From JAPUME01 sp027294185 (GTDB lineage Bacteria > Acidobacteriota > Terriglobia > UBA7540 > JAPUME01), in assembly GCA_963555835.3 (NCBI GenBank), contig CAUVWZ020000002.1, positions 2,418,001-2,482,000 on the forward strand: a stretch of DNA of 64,000 nucleotides, read 5' to 3'. Shown here one piece after another: positions 1-8,789 of the stretch (the stretch's first letter is position 1; every line of letters begins with the position of its first letter). Below the pieces are notes generated by a model. The model searched no databases. It saw nothing but the letters and a program-made list of their open reading frames with translations, and was not told the origin of the DNA. The translations under genes and the position numbers were made by a program.

Positions 1-898
1 TGACCGAGCCGATGAAGATCTGTTGCAAAAACGAAGAAACACCCAGCAGGTTCAACCCGTTGCGCAGGACGCCCATGATGAGAGCGCCGATCAAGGTACC
101 GACCAGCGTACCCTCGCCGCCCATCAGGCTTGTGCCGCCGATGACGGTGGCGGCGATGGCGTCGAGCTCGTACATCAGCCCGGCAATGGGTTGCGCCGAG
201 TTCAGCCGCGCCGTGAGCACGATGGCTGCGATGCCGCTCGTCAAGCCCGACAAAGCATACACCACCGTCTTATGGAAACGCACGTTGACGCCGGAAAGCC
301 GGGTGGCCTCCTCGTTGCCTCCGATGGCGTAGGTGTAGCGACCGAGTTTCGTGCGGGTCAGCAGAAAATGTCCCGCCACATAGATCCCTGCCATGAAGAT
401 CACAGGCACAGGGATAAACAAGACCTCGCCCGTCGCCAGCGCTCGAAAGCCCTGATCGAATCCCGAGATCGGCCGCCCGTTCGTATAGACCAGCGCCGCG
501 CCTCTTGCCACGCTCATCATTCCCAGGGTGGAGATAAAGGGAGGCAGCCGGCCATAGGTAATGAGCAATCCGTTCACCAAACCACACAGGACACCCGCCC
601 CGAGGCCCGCCGCAATCGCCACCGGAACCGGCAATCCCGCCTGGAGCGCGCTGGCAAGCACCACTCCGGAGAAGGCGACCATCGAGCCCACGGAGAGATC
701 GATCCCCGCCGAGATGATGACGAACGTCATCCCCACCGCCACGACGGCGTTGATCGAGACCTGCTGCAGTATGTTCAGCAGGTTCGACGGCGTAAGGAAG
801 TACGGCGTCAGCGCCCACAGCACTACGCACAGCAGAACCAGGCCGATCAGCGTTCCGAATTGCCGTCCGTAGTGGGTGAGGAATTCTTTTGGCTTCAT
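1..898 (-). CDS. rbsC: Sugar ABC transporter permease, RbsC type (3' end outside window)
   Basis: Inner-membrane permease of a ribose/xylose-type ABC importer (BPD_transp_2 family). Reading the minus strand from the ATG at 898 gives MKPKEFLTHYGRQFG followed by a continuous series of hydrophobic segments, including the family signature IISAGIDLSVGSMVAFSGVV near residue 60 and a GGTSLMGGEGTL segment near residue 265. The frame is open to the window edge, so roughly the last 20-30 residues are missing. The start lies one base after the stop of the ATP-binding gene, so the two form an operon; a periplasmic binding protein would be expected beyond the window. The sugar cannot be told from sequence. 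Known from the family: transport role. Inferred: rbs-type assignment. Confidence 0.9.
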   Translation of the reverse strand, partial: MKPKEFLTHYGRQFGTLIGLVLLCVVLWALTPYFLTPSNLLNILQQVSINAVVAVGMTFVIISAGIDLSVGSMVAFSGVVLASALQAGLPVPVAIAAGLGAGVLCGLVNGLLITYGRLPPFISTLGMMSVARGAALVYTNGRPISGFDQGFRALATGEVLFIPVPVIFMAGIYVAGHFLLTRTKLGRYTYAIGGNEEATRLSGVNVRFHKTVVYALSGLTSGIAAIVLTARLNSAQPIAGLMYELDAIAATVIGGTSLMGGEGTLVGTLIGALIMGVLRNGLNLLGVSSFLQQIFIGSV

Positions 899-899
899 C

Positions 900-2396
900 T
901 CAGGAAGCCCTTCCCAGGGCCAGGCTCAGGACTTTTTCCTGCGTCGCTTCTCCGGCGGCGAGCTCCCCGGCAATTCTTCCTCGGTGCATGACCAGGATTC
1001 TGTCGCTCATGCCCAGAATTTCCGGCAAATCGGAGGAGATCATCAGAATGCCTGCGCCCGCAGCCGTGAGCCGGTTCATCAGTTGGTAGATCTCCTGCTT
1101 TGCGCCCACATCGATGCCGCGGGTCGGCTCATCGAAGATTACGAGGTCTGCTTCGTGCGCGAGCCACTTGCCGAGGACCACTTTCTGTTGATTGCCGCCG
1201 CTCAGGAACATGACTTTCTGATCGATGCCGGGGGTCTTGATGCGCAGTTCTCGGACGGTGCGTTCGGCCAGAGTTTTTTCTTCCCCGCCGCGCATGATGC
1301 CGAAGCGGGAGAGTCTGCGCGTATTGGGCAGACTCACGTTGTGCTTCACCGACAGGGTGAGCACCAGCCCGTTCCGCTTGCGATCTTCTGTGAGGAAGGC
1401 AATCCCGAGGCGGATGGCATCGGCGGGAGATTTAATACTTCGCTCACGCCCTTTCACGAAAACACGGCCTGAATCCGTCGGGTCGGCCCCGAAAAGCGCC
1501 CGCGCCAGGGCGGTTCGTCCTGAACCCAGCAGACCCGCAAGCCCCACCACTTCACCGCGACGAAGCCGGAAACTCACGTCGCGCAGATGATGGCGGCGGT
1601 TCAGTCGCTCCACGCGCAGGAGCTCTTCGCCCGGCGCGGTCTTCCGTTTCGGAAATTGCTCTTTGATCTCCCGGTCGGCCATAAGGCGAACCAACTGTGC
1701 TGCCGTTACCTGGGCAATAGGATGCGTGGCGACGTATCTGCCGTCGCGCAGGATGGTGACGCGGTCGCCGATCTCGAAAAGCTCCTCCATGCGGTGGGAG
1801 ATATAGATGAGGGCGACGCCTTTCTCCCTCAAGTTTCCGATGGTCCCGAACAGGCGCTCGATTTCGCTGCGAGTCAGTCCTGAGGTCGGCTCATCCATGA
1901 GGAGGATTTTCGCATCGACTGAGAGAGCCTTGGCGATTTCGACGATTTGTTGCTCGGCGACGCTCAGGGCGCTGACCCGCGTGCGAGGGTCGAGTCGAAC
2001 GCCGAGACCCTTGATCAACCGTTCCGCATCCTGGAAAAGCTTCTTGCGGTCGAGGACGCCGGGAACCACGGTCGGCTCGCGGCCGAGGAAGATGTTTTCT
2101 GCCGCCGAGAGATGGGGAATCAGGTTGAATTCCTGGTAGATGATACTGATGCCCAGTTCCTGCGCCTGCCGCGTGCCCGTGATCTCAACCCGCCTTCCGT
2201 CGATGAGAATTTCGCCGCTGTCTTTCCGGTAGGCCCCGCTCAGGATTTTCATCAGCGTGGACTTGCCCGCGCCGTTTTCCCCCAGCAACACGTGGACTTC
2301 TCTCCTCGACAGGTTGAAGCTCACCTCATCGAGCGCCACGACACCCGGGAATGTTTTGCGGATGTTCCGCAGTTCCAGTACTGGCTGATTTTCCAT
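900..2396 (-). CDS. rbsA: Sugar ABC transporter ATP-binding protein, RbsA type
   Basis: Cytoplasmic ATPase that powers the RbsC-type permease. It has 498 residues, the usual length for a double-ABC sugar ATPase. The first ABC domain has Walker A GENGAGKST near residue 40 and Walker B LLMDEPTSGL near 165. The second has the degenerate Walker A GLLGSGRTALARALFG near 286, signature LSGGNQQKVVLGKWL near 395 and FDEPTRGIDVGAKQEI near 415. I chose the ATG at 2396 (MENQPVLELRNIRKTF); an in-frame start 90 bases upstream would add a tail without family resemblance. It is the first gene of the operon with the permease. Confidence 0.93.
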   Translation of the reverse strand: MENQPVLELRNIRKTFPGVVALDEVSFNLSRREVHVLLGENGAGKSTLMKILSGAYRKDSGEILIDGRRVEITGTRQAQELGISIIYQEFNLIPHLSAAENIFLGREPTVVPGVLDRKKLFQDAERLIKGLGVRLDPRTRVSALSVAEQQIVEIAKALSVDAKILLMDEPTSGLTRSEIERLFGTIGNLREKGVALIYISHRMEELFEIGDRVTILRDGRYVATHPIAQVTAAQLVRLMADREIKEQFPKRKTAPGEELLRVERLNRRHHLRDVSFRLRRGEVVGLAGLLGSGRTALARALFGADPTDSGRVFVKGRERSIKSPADAIRLGIAFLTEDRKRNGLVLTLSVKHNVSLPNTRRLSRFGIMRGGEEKTLAERTVRELRIKTPGIDQKVMFLSGGNQQKVVLGKWLAHEADLVIFDEPTRGIDVGAKQEIYQLMNRLTAAGAGILMISSDLPEILGMSDRILVMHRGRIAGELAAGEATQEKVLSLALGRAS

Positions 2397-2620
2397 AAGC
2401 CCCGAAAGCCGGTAGCGAAACACACAGACGACTCTCCTGTTGGGCGACGGAGAGCCCGTGGATTCGCTTCGGATAAACGCCATCATGCCGCATTTTCCCG
2501 CCGGAGTTCAACGTGTGAAACGAATAACTTCGTAGGTGATAACTTTGATGGCTATGTTAGCCTGTCGGGGAATGCAGGGCGTCTGACCGCTAAAAGTAAT
2601 TGAAGGTGTGGGGATAAGAG
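2397..2620. other. Divergent intergenic region between rbsA and the AbgT transporter
   Basis: About 220 bases separating two divergently transcribed transport genes, so promoters for both must lie here. I could not pick out a convincing -35/-10 pair or operator on either strand. Confidence 0.5.
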
Positions 2621-4153
2621 ATGAAGCCTGCCGCCCGGCCCAGGCGAAACTATCTGGGCCTCTTTCTGGGTACAATCGAAAAGGTCGGAAATGCGCTGCC
2701 GCACCCCGCAACCTTGTTTGCGCTGCTTGCCGCGGCCGTCGTCGTCCTCTCCGCTGTGGTCGCACGGCTGGACCTTCAAGTGACTCACCCCGGCACGGGC
2801 GAGTTAATTAGTCCAGTCAGCCTATTAACGATTGAAGGCATGCACCGCATGCTGACCGGGATGGTGGTGAACTTTACGAGCTTCGCGCCGCTCGGAACCG
2901 TGTTGGTCTCCATGCTCGGCATCGGCGTGGCGGAAGCCAGCGGGCTGATTGGCGCGGCCCTGCGGTTGCTGGTGCTGTGGGCCCCTCGGGCGCTTTTGAC
3001 TTTTGTGCTGGTCTTCGCCGGAGTGCTCTCGAACACGGCGAGTGAGCTGGGCTACGTGCTCCTGGTGCCCCTGGCGGCGATCATCTTTCTGGCTGCCGGA
3101 CGTCATCCGATTGCGGGTATGGCGGCAGCCTTTGCGGGAGTGTCGGGCGGTTACAGCGCCAATCTGCTGCTCGGCACCGTGGACCCACTGCTGGCCGGGC
3201 TATCCCAGGAAGCGGCGCAAATCATTGATGTTAGCTACAAAGTCAATCCGGCAGCCAATTACTACTTCATGTTTGTCTCCGCTTTCTTCATTGCTGCTGC
3301 AGGCACCTGGGTGACGGAAAAGATCGTGGTGCCGCGATTGGGCCCCTATCGAGGAGACGAGAAGGGCGATGGGCTCCAATCCCTCACCAAAGAAGAGAAG
3401 CGCGGCCTGGTGTTCGCCGGGATTGCGACCCTGCTGTTAACCGCAATTATCCTGGCCGGAACCGTCCCGCCGGACGGTTTTCTGAGGAACCCGGTGACCG
3501 GAGACCTGCTGAAATCCCCCTTCTTGCAGGGCATTGTGGCGATGATATTCCTGGGCGGGACGATATCGGGCATCGCCTACGGTGTGGGCGCGGGGACGAT
3601 TCGCAACGACTCGGACGTCATCAATGGTATGGGGAAGGCCATGGAGACGCTCGGGGTCTATATGGTGCTGGTCTTCTTCGCCGCGCAGTTCGTCGCCTAC
3701 TTCAACTGGACCAGGCTCGGCCTGATCTTCGCGGTCAAGGGCGCGGAGGTGCTGAAGGCCTCGGGTCTGGGCGGGATTCCGATGATGGTGGGGTTCGTGT
3801 TTCTTTCCGCCTTCGTGCACCTGTTCATGGGCAGCGCGTCGGCCAAGTGGGCCATCATGGCGCCGGTGTTCATTCCCATGTTCATGCTGCTCGGCTACAC
3901 GCCGGAGCTGACGCAGGTGGCCTATCGCATCGGCGATTCGACGACGAACATTATCGCGCCCATGATGTCCTACTTCGCTTTGATCATCGCCATCATGCAA
4001 CGCTACGACAAGAAAGCCGGCATCGGGACACTGGTGGCGACCATGCTCCCCTACACGATGGTCTTTCTTGCCTGCTGGATTGTGCTGCTGGTCGTCTGGA
4101 TGCTTTTCGGCTGGCCGCTCGGTCCCGACGCGCCCCTGTACCTGCCGCAATAA
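2621..4153 (+). CDS. abgT: AbgT-family transporter
   Basis: Membrane protein of the AbgT family, whose studied members import p-aminobenzoyl-glutamate or export sulfonamides. 510 residues, the usual size, with about a dozen hydrophobic helices. Family-like features include the N-terminal GTIEKVGNALPHPATLFALL segment, GVLSNTASELGYVLLVPLAA near residue 138, and SASAKWAIMAPVFIPMFM plus GDSTTNIIAPMMSYFAL near 405 and 435. The ATG follows a purine-rich GGGGATAAGAG. It stands alone between divergent rbsA and a convergent DUF1080 gene. Substrate is not predictable here. Confidence 0.92.
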   Translation: MKPAARPRRNYLGLFLGTIEKVGNALPHPATLFALLAAAVVVLSAVVARLDLQVTHPGTGELISPVSLLTIEGMHRMLTGMVVNFTSFAPLGTVLVSMLGIGVAEASGLIGAALRLLVLWAPRALLTFVLVFAGVLSNTASELGYVLLVPLAAIIFLAAGRHPIAGMAAAFAGVSGGYSANLLLGTVDPLLAGLSQEAAQIIDVSYKVNPAANYYFMFVSAFFIAAAGTWVTEKIVVPRLGPYRGDEKGDGLQSLTKEEKRGLVFAGIATLLLTAIILAGTVPPDGFLRNPVTGDLLKSPFLQGIVAMIFLGGTISGIAYGVGAGTIRNDSDVINGMGKAMETLGVYMVLVFFAAQFVAYFNWTRLGLIFAVKGAEVLKASGLGGIPMMVGFVFLSAFVHLFMGSASAKWAIMAPVFIPMFMLLGYTPELTQVAYRIGDSTTNIIAPMMSYFALIIAIMQRYDKKAGIGTLVATMLPYTMVFLACWIVLLVVWMLFGWPLGPDAPLYLPQ

Positions 4154-4191
4154 TCTTCCCGACGCCGACCTACAAGGAAAGAGATCAGCTC

Positions 4192-4938
4192 CTAGTCGAG
4201 CACGCGAATCTCGATATTCCTGAAGAAAAGCTCCGCGCCTTCGGATTGGAACAGAATCCGGCCGCGCGAGGGGACCGGATTGCTCCCCTCGATCACCACT
4301 TTTCCGTTTACCTTGTAGGTGACCTTGCCGTGGTCGGAGATCAGTTCCAGCAGGTTCCATTCGCCGTGAGGATTTTCCACCTCGCCCACCGGGTCGCGAT
4401 AGTCGACCTCATCCCTCCAGGGGCCCTGGCCCCGGCGCGCGAAGCGGCTGCTCCCTCCGCCCTGGGTACGCGTCTTGGTTTCGCCATCCACGGTGAACGA
4501 TGAGCCGTTTCCTACGAGGATGACCTCTCCCGTCCGCCCCTCGATCATCTGGAATTCGACGGATTTCGGCCAGACCTTGTCGGGCCCTTCGACGTGGAAG
4601 AGAATTCCGCTGTCCCGCGCCCTGTTTTTTCGCGGGGCATAGGTCTTGACGCCCCACTTAAACTCCAACTTCAGATGATAGTTTTCGTATTCCTTTTTGG
4701 TGATGAAGTAGCCGTACTGCTTGCCGGAGACATGGATCACGTCGTCATGCACGCGAAAGACGCGGTTGATGTCGTTATTCAGTCCCAGGTCCCGTATAAA
4801 GGTGTCAAACGCGTCCAGGTTTCTGCCGTTCGAGAGCTTCGTAAAGCCGCCCTCGGTCCGGGCCTGTGCCACCTGCGCCGGAAAAACCTGCATCAGTGCA
4901 AACACGAACAACAAACAAGCGTAACGAGTAAAAGGCAT
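4192..4938 (-). CDS. Secreted DUF1080 / 3-keto-disaccharide hydrolase-domain protein
   Basis: Exported concanavalin-like protein of the DUF1080 (3-keto-disaccharide hydrolase) family, common in Acidobacteriota, Planctomycetota and Bacteroidota. The ATG at 4938 (MPFTRYACLLFVFALMQVF) is chosen because GGAGG lies 7 bases upstream and the result is a clean signal peptide ending near residue 28; an earlier in-frame start adds 19 residues before it. Typical features are the strand YENYHLKLEFKWG, the DSGILFHVEG motif and the C-terminal GRILFQSEGAELFFRNIEIR. Family members are implicated in removing 3-ketosugar units; activity here is inferred. The next upstream minus-strand gene is a truncated heme-domain protein. 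Confidence 0.85.
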   Translation of the reverse strand: MPFTRYACLLFVFALMQVFPAQVAQARTEGGFTKLSNGRNLDAFDTFIRDLGLNNDINRVFRVHDDVIHVSGKQYGYFITKKEYENYHLKLEFKWGVKTYAPRKNRARDSGILFHVEGPDKVWPKSVEFQMIEGRTGEVILVGNGSSFTVDGETKTRTQGGGSSRFARRGQGPWRDEVDYRDPVGEVENPHGEWNLLELISDHGKVTYKVNGKVVIEGSNPVPSRGRILFQSEGAELFFRNIEIRVLD

Positions 4939-4972
4939 TCGAACCTCCAAAGATGTCTGAGGGAATTCTAGA

Positions 4973-5720
4973 TTATGACGCGCTGCCTGCCGCAATCCTT
5001 CGGGATTTCTGGGCTTGAAGGAAAGCCAGCATGTCGATCATCTCCTGCTCGGTAAGGTTTTCATCAAATCCGTCCGGCATGAGGGATACAGTGGACGGCT
5101 CCATGGAGACGATTTCGCTGCGCGGAATGCGCACCCTGTCCCGCGGCCCGGAGATGAGGACCACGGCATCTCCCGCGCTTTCGCCTCGCACGCCGGAGAA
5201 GGTCTCGCGGGCCGTCTTGACGCGATAGACCTCATGGCCGGGCACGAAACTCGCGCTCGGGAAAACGATCGCCTCCAGGATGTCGATGCCCGAACGCACC
5301 GAACCCACCGCGGTCAGGTCCGGACCCACATGGCCACCCTCGATGCCGATGGTGTGACAGCTCGAGCAGGCCCCCTTCTTGCCGAAAAAGACGTTTCGTC
5401 CCCGCCCGACATCGCCGCCTGCCGTGAGCAGCGGTTCCAGTTCCTTCAGCCGCTCGGCGCGGGACTCTTTCTCTTTTTCCACTTGAATAAGCAGCGGTCG
5501 TGCCTCCCGCCGCACGCCGGAAGGGAAGTTTTCGAGCAACTCCCGCAGCCGTTCGCCCGCCATGCCGCCGACCGCTTCGGGAGTTTTCAGAAGTCCCGCC
5601 ACAAGGGCTCGGCCTACTTCCTCCTCCCGGGCATTTCGGAAAGCGTCGGGCAAGGTTGGCAGAATCAGCGGGTCGGCGCCGGGGAGATGTTCGCGCGCTA
5701 CCACCAGCAGTTGTTCGCTG
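4973..5720 (-). pseudogene. 5'-truncated heme-binding (c-type cytochrome) C-terminal domain protein
   Basis: C-terminal part of a large secreted dehydrogenase-type protein with the Pirellula/Verrucomicrobium heme-binding domain. The heme motif is CSSCH (in GKKGACSSCHTIGIEGGHVG), followed by VGPDLTAVG and the C-terminal LTEQEMIDMLAFLQ. Residues before it look like HEAT-type helices. Such proteins normally have a signal peptide and several hundred further N-terminal residues. Here coding similarity stops at the palindrome 5721-5736, beyond which the opposite strand encodes a different truncated gene. No export signal remains, so heme attachment in the periplasm is unlikely. Confidence 0.72.
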
Positions 5721-5736
5721 GTCAGGCCGGCCTGAC
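5721..5736. repeat. 16-bp perfect palindrome at a head-to-head gene junction
   Basis: GTCAGGCCGGCCTGAC is its own reverse complement. It sits exactly between the truncated 5' end of the minus-strand heme-domain gene and the truncated 5' end of the plus-strand receptor gene. Confidence 0.9.
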
Positions 5737-6339
5737 CCGACGCTCGGCTTTGTGCGCGAAATCGGCTCCACCGGAACGCTCAAGAGTAACTCCTTCCGCC
5801 TGAGTTTGCGGGCGCGGATCGGCGGCAGGTTTCAAGCCCGATTCTCCTATAGGCTCGCCAAGGCCTTGAATGATACCCGCGGGCTCAACACGCTGCCTCC
5901 GAACAGTCTCGACCTCGCGAACGAGTGGGCGCGCGCCAACTTCGACCGGCGCCACCGGCTGCGCTTTTACGGGAGTATGAAGCTGCCGGGTTCCCTGAGG
6001 CTTGGAACGATTATTCGCGCACAGTCCGGAGCTCCTTACAATTTGACGACGGGACTGGACGCGAACCGTGACGGGCTGGCGAGTGAGCAGCCGGACGGTG
6101 TCCCGCGGAACTCGCTGGAGGGGCCGGAGGACGTCACCTTCGACCTGCGGTTTTCTCGCACGTTCAAGAACCGGAAGGAGGGCAGCCCGTCGCTGAGGCT
6201 GTCTCTGGACGCATTCAACATTTTGAATCGCGTGAATTTCGGACGGATCGTCGGCAACCAGAGTTCCCCGTTTTTCGGCCAACCCGTCTCCGCCCGCTCG
6301 GCCCGCAGGTTGCAGGTTTCCCTCCGATTCGGCTTTTGA
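5737..6339 (+). pseudogene. C-terminal fragment of a TonB-dependent receptor-like outer-membrane protein
   Basis: About 200 residues of beta-barrel from the large TonB-dependent/Oar-like receptor family expanded in Acidobacteriota. Recognisable pieces are GFVREIGSTGTLKSNSFRL, RFSYRLAKALNDTRG, the strand SLRLSLDAFNILNRVNFG and the terminal SARSARRLQVSLRFGF, which ends on Phe as an outer-membrane signal should. The plug domain, signal peptide and most of the barrel are missing: similarity begins at PTLG right after the palindrome. An open frame continues upstream on this strand but reads antisense to the heme-domain gene. I regard it as a dead fragment. Confidence 0.7.
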
Positions 6340-6702
6340 GCGATGAGTCCTATTTTGGTTCTGCGGAGTTTCCACCATACGGAGGGGCCGCGGAACCTGA
6401 AAAGACAGGTTCCGCGCTACTCCCTCGGAAGGCACTTCATCGCCTCATGACCCACGATTGGCGCAGCCCCCCCCAGGTTTTCGTCCCAACACATCCCCTT
6501 CAATAACTCGCGGACACCCAAAGGGTCAACGGCTAACCAGGATGCTATAGGGGCGCTCCGTGAGCGCCGCGCGCGCCTTAGAGGGCGCAATCTACGGCGA
6601 ATTGTTCCCAATTGTTCCCAAAACGGGGAACAGGAACAAGTGTGGGGCCGTGAATTAGGGTAGTTAGAAATGGAATCTTATTCTCGTAACCAAAAGCAGG
6701 GA
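6340..6702. other. Non-coding stretch with several inverted repeats
   Basis: No gene seen. It holds the 11-bp-stem hairpin at 6389-6416, a GGCGCTC/GAGCGCC hairpin near 6553-6569, and a direct repeat of ATTGTTCCCA (6601-6620) running into a GTTCCC/GGGAAC inverted repeat (6614-6631). Confidence 0.6.
6389..6416. repeat. Palindromic intergenic repeat, copy 1
   Basis: CGCGGAACCTG and CAGGTTCCGCG form an 11-bp stem with a 6-base loop, followed by CTAC. The same stem core recurs in two hairpins at 52365-52441, and a lone half copy GGTTCTGCGG lies at 6357-6366. Confidence 0.8.
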
Positions 6703-6732
6703 GGGCGCTTAAGGGTTTTTCCTCAAGCGCCC
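6703..6732 (-). terminator. Rho-independent terminator of the tRNA-fMet gene
   Basis: GGGCGCTTAAGG and CCTCAAGCGCCC form a 12-bp stem with one mismatch and a 6-base loop. It lies 3 bases beyond the tRNA 3' end on the minus strand and is followed there by CTGCTTTTGG. Confidence 0.75.
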
Positions 6733-6735
6733 GAA

Positions 6736-6812
<77 letters not shown>

Positions 6813-7079
6813 AGACGAGGATAGCGGAAATCCGCCCAACTTCGCAACGGTTTTCGGGTGAGCAGGTGTGCGCCATGCACCCCAAACAAGCCCCGCGGTC
6901 CCATTCCAGAGCAGCGAATCACGGGGCCTGAAATAGTTATCGAGCCCTCCTTACATGGCATCCAAACTAAATGAGAACTGTTGAAACCATTGCATCAAGC
7001 GGCCCGTACATGGGATTATGAAGGACTATTGTCCGGGACGATTTGTAGCCGAGAAGGCCTATTAGTAAAGGGGAGATGA

Positions 7080-8168
7080 ATGGCGCAGAGGGTGCCAAGC
7101 AGCAGGGAAGTGTTCGACGCCATCGTGATCGGTTCAGGCGCCACAGGCGGTTGGGCGGCCAAGGAGCTGACCGAGGCGGGGCTGCGTGTATGTCTGCTGG
7201 AAGCCGGGCGCAACCTGGACCCGGAAAAAGACTTCACCGAGCACTTGCCGCCCTACCAGATCAAATACCGGGGCCGGTCTCCCGAGATGGCACGGACTCG
7301 TCCCATCCAGTCGAAATGCTACGCCTGCACGGAGTGGAATTATAACTGGTGGGTCGACGACCACGACAATCCTTACACGACGGCCTCGGATAAACCCTAT
7401 GACTGGTTCCGGCTGCGGGTTGTGGGCGGACGCTCGCGGGTTTGGGCGCGGCAGAGCTACCGCTTCAGCGATTTGGATTTCAAGTCTGCCAGCCGCGACG
7501 GCTACGGCGAGGACTGGCCCATCAGCTATGCGGAACTGGCTCCCTATTACGACAAGGTGGAAACCTACATCGGAGTCAGCGGCCAGAGCGAGGGGAAGTC
7601 GCAGTTGCCCGACGGCAAGTTCCTGCCGCCGATGAAGATGACCTGCGGCGAGCTTATTCTGAAGGGAGCGGCCGAGAAGAAATTCGGCCGCACACTGACC
7701 ATCGGCCGGACGGCGATGTTGACTGCGCCTCTGAACGGCCGCGCCCCGTGCCACTACTGCGGACCCTGCGAGCGGGGTTGCCGGACGAATTCCTACTGTA
7801 ACGGCTCCCTCACGGTGGCGGCGGCTCAGGCGACGGGAAGGCTGACGCTGCTGACGAATTCGATCGCGCATCAGGTGTTGATTGACCCGAACACGGGCAA
7901 GGCCCGGGGAGTCTCCTACATCGACCGGGCCACGCGGACCGCGCGCGAGGTGCGGGGGAAGGCCGTCATGCTGTGCGCCCAGGCGCAGGAATCGACTCGC
8001 CTCCTGTTCAACTCGGCGATGCGGCAGCATCCGAACGGACTCGGGAACTCGAGCGGTGTGCTGGGCCACTACCTGATGGATCACTACAAGCACGGGGGCG
8101 CCACAGGTGAGTTTCCGATGCTCAGTACCGAGCCCTGGCACGGCCCGCCGAGACGTCCGAACAGCGTG
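7080..8168 (+). pseudogene. GMC oxidoreductase, 5' part (gene split by the integrated element)
   Basis: N-terminal two thirds of a glucose-methanol-choline oxidoreductase. The FAD-binding Rossmann motif FDAIVIGSGATGGWAAKEL starts near residue 11. A cysteine-rich stretch (CHYCGPCERGCRTNSYC) near residue 224 is typical of the gluconate/sugar dehydrogenase-like branch. ATG 7080 follows GGGGAG. The frame crosses the 17-bp core and then dies after three foreign codons (stop at 8178-8180). Joining 8168 to 24925 restores one continuous frame of 561 codons, a normal family length, giving RRPNSV-HVLRFRN across the junction, which matches the conserved RPN..PRFRN region. Substrate unknown. Confidence 0.9.
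8152..8168 (+). repeat. Left attachment site core (attL)
   Basis: GACGTCCGAACAGCGTG, identical to 24908-24924; the bases on either side differ between copies, so the identity is exactly 17 bp. In the GMC frame it encodes part of RRPNSV, a conserved stretch. Confidence 0.92.
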
Positions 8169-8301
8169 TTCTCTAACTGACAAAGCAAGCAAAGAAGATA
8201 AACCACTTAGCCCTGCAAATCGCGGCAAAGTACGGCAAAATCCGCAACCTATACGCAACCAATCCCCCGACAAGAATAATCCGAAAGGCGGTGAATCATG
8301 A
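8169..8301 (+). other. Alternative integrase C-terminal coding segment used only in the circular form
   Basis: In the frame the integrase uses across the core, this stretch continues without a stop for 43 codons and ends with TGA at 8299-8301, overlapping the ATG of the next gene at 8298. In the integrated state it is cut off from the integrase gene. Joined at the core it gives an integrase of 458 residues ending in NNPKGGES. Confidence 0.75.
8241..8260 (+). repeat. Candidate integrase arm-type site, left
   Basis: TCCGCAACCTATACGCAACC, about 73 bases inside the left core. It closely resembles the stretch at 24802-24820 inside the right end (one gap and two substitutions). Repeats on both sides of a core at this distance are typical of P and P' arm sites of tyrosine integrases. 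Confidence 0.45.
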
Positions 8302-8789
8302 ATCTCACCGCCCAGGAACTCTCCTACATCCAATCCCAGGGTCTCTACGTTCGAGAGAAGTGCGACTCGTGTGGGGCAATCCTGAACCAGAGTGTGCGGT
8401 ACACCATCGCTGGACAGGCTGAAGTCTTTTGCTCGGCCAAGTGTCGGGATGCAGCATTCTTCGAGGACCAGCTTGAGCGAAAGAAGAGAGCTAACCCGGG
8501 CAGGTGTGCAAACTGTGGCGGACCACTTCAAGCGAAGAGGCGCGGCGCCATTTACTGCGATGACATATGCCGAAAAAGGCATGGCCAGAAAAACGGGGGT
8601 ATCTCTACAGCGGGTGCCCAAATAACGCGGAAACCAAACCAATTGGATCAACAACTTGCAGACCCCAAAATAGCCGTTTGGCCCCATAGCCCTAGAAATC
8701 GAAACGGACGCAGCCACGGGCCATTACACGCGAAATCGAGTTTATCGCGGACAGAGGTGGAAAGGTCAATCTTGAAGGCAACATCATGA
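8298..8789 (+). CDS. Small protein with two zinc-ribbon/TRASH-like domains
   Basis: 163 residues, not assigned to a named family. Two cysteine modules are visible: CDSCGAIL..(20 residues)..FCSAKCRDAAFF near residues 22-50, and CANCGGPLQAKRRGAIYCDDICRKRH near 72-97. Each is CxxC followed by CxxxC, as in TRASH or FCS-type zinc ribbons. The C-terminal 60 residues are polar and low in structure. The ATG overlaps the TGA that would end the integrase frame in the circular form, and its own TGA overlaps the ATG of the next gene. A role in DNA binding or packaging regulation is a guess from position. Confidence 0.75.
   Translation: MNLTAQELSYIQSQGLYVREKCDSCGAILNQSVRYTIAGQAEVFCSAKCRDAAFFEDQLERKKRANPGRCANCGGPLQAKRRGAIYCDDICRKRHGQKNGGISTAGAQITRKPNQLDQQLADPKIAVWPHSPRNRNGRSHGPLHAKSSLSRTEVERSILKATS

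Noticed and set aside
270..830. 186-codon minus-strand frame
   Set aside because: Out-of-frame shadow of the permease, whose true frame starts at 898 and reads as membrane helices.
23..991. 322-codon plus-strand open frame
   Set aside because: Antisense to the RbsC-type permease and the end of RbsA; His/Arg/Asp-rich composition typical of shadows in high-GC DNA.
3437..4360. 307-codon minus-strand frame
   Set aside because: Antisense to the AbgT transporter; no family resemblance.
7134..8717. 527-codon minus-strand frame spanning the left attachment site
   Set aside because: Antisense to both the GMC gene and the zinc-ribbon gene; crossing the junction shows that it is chance.
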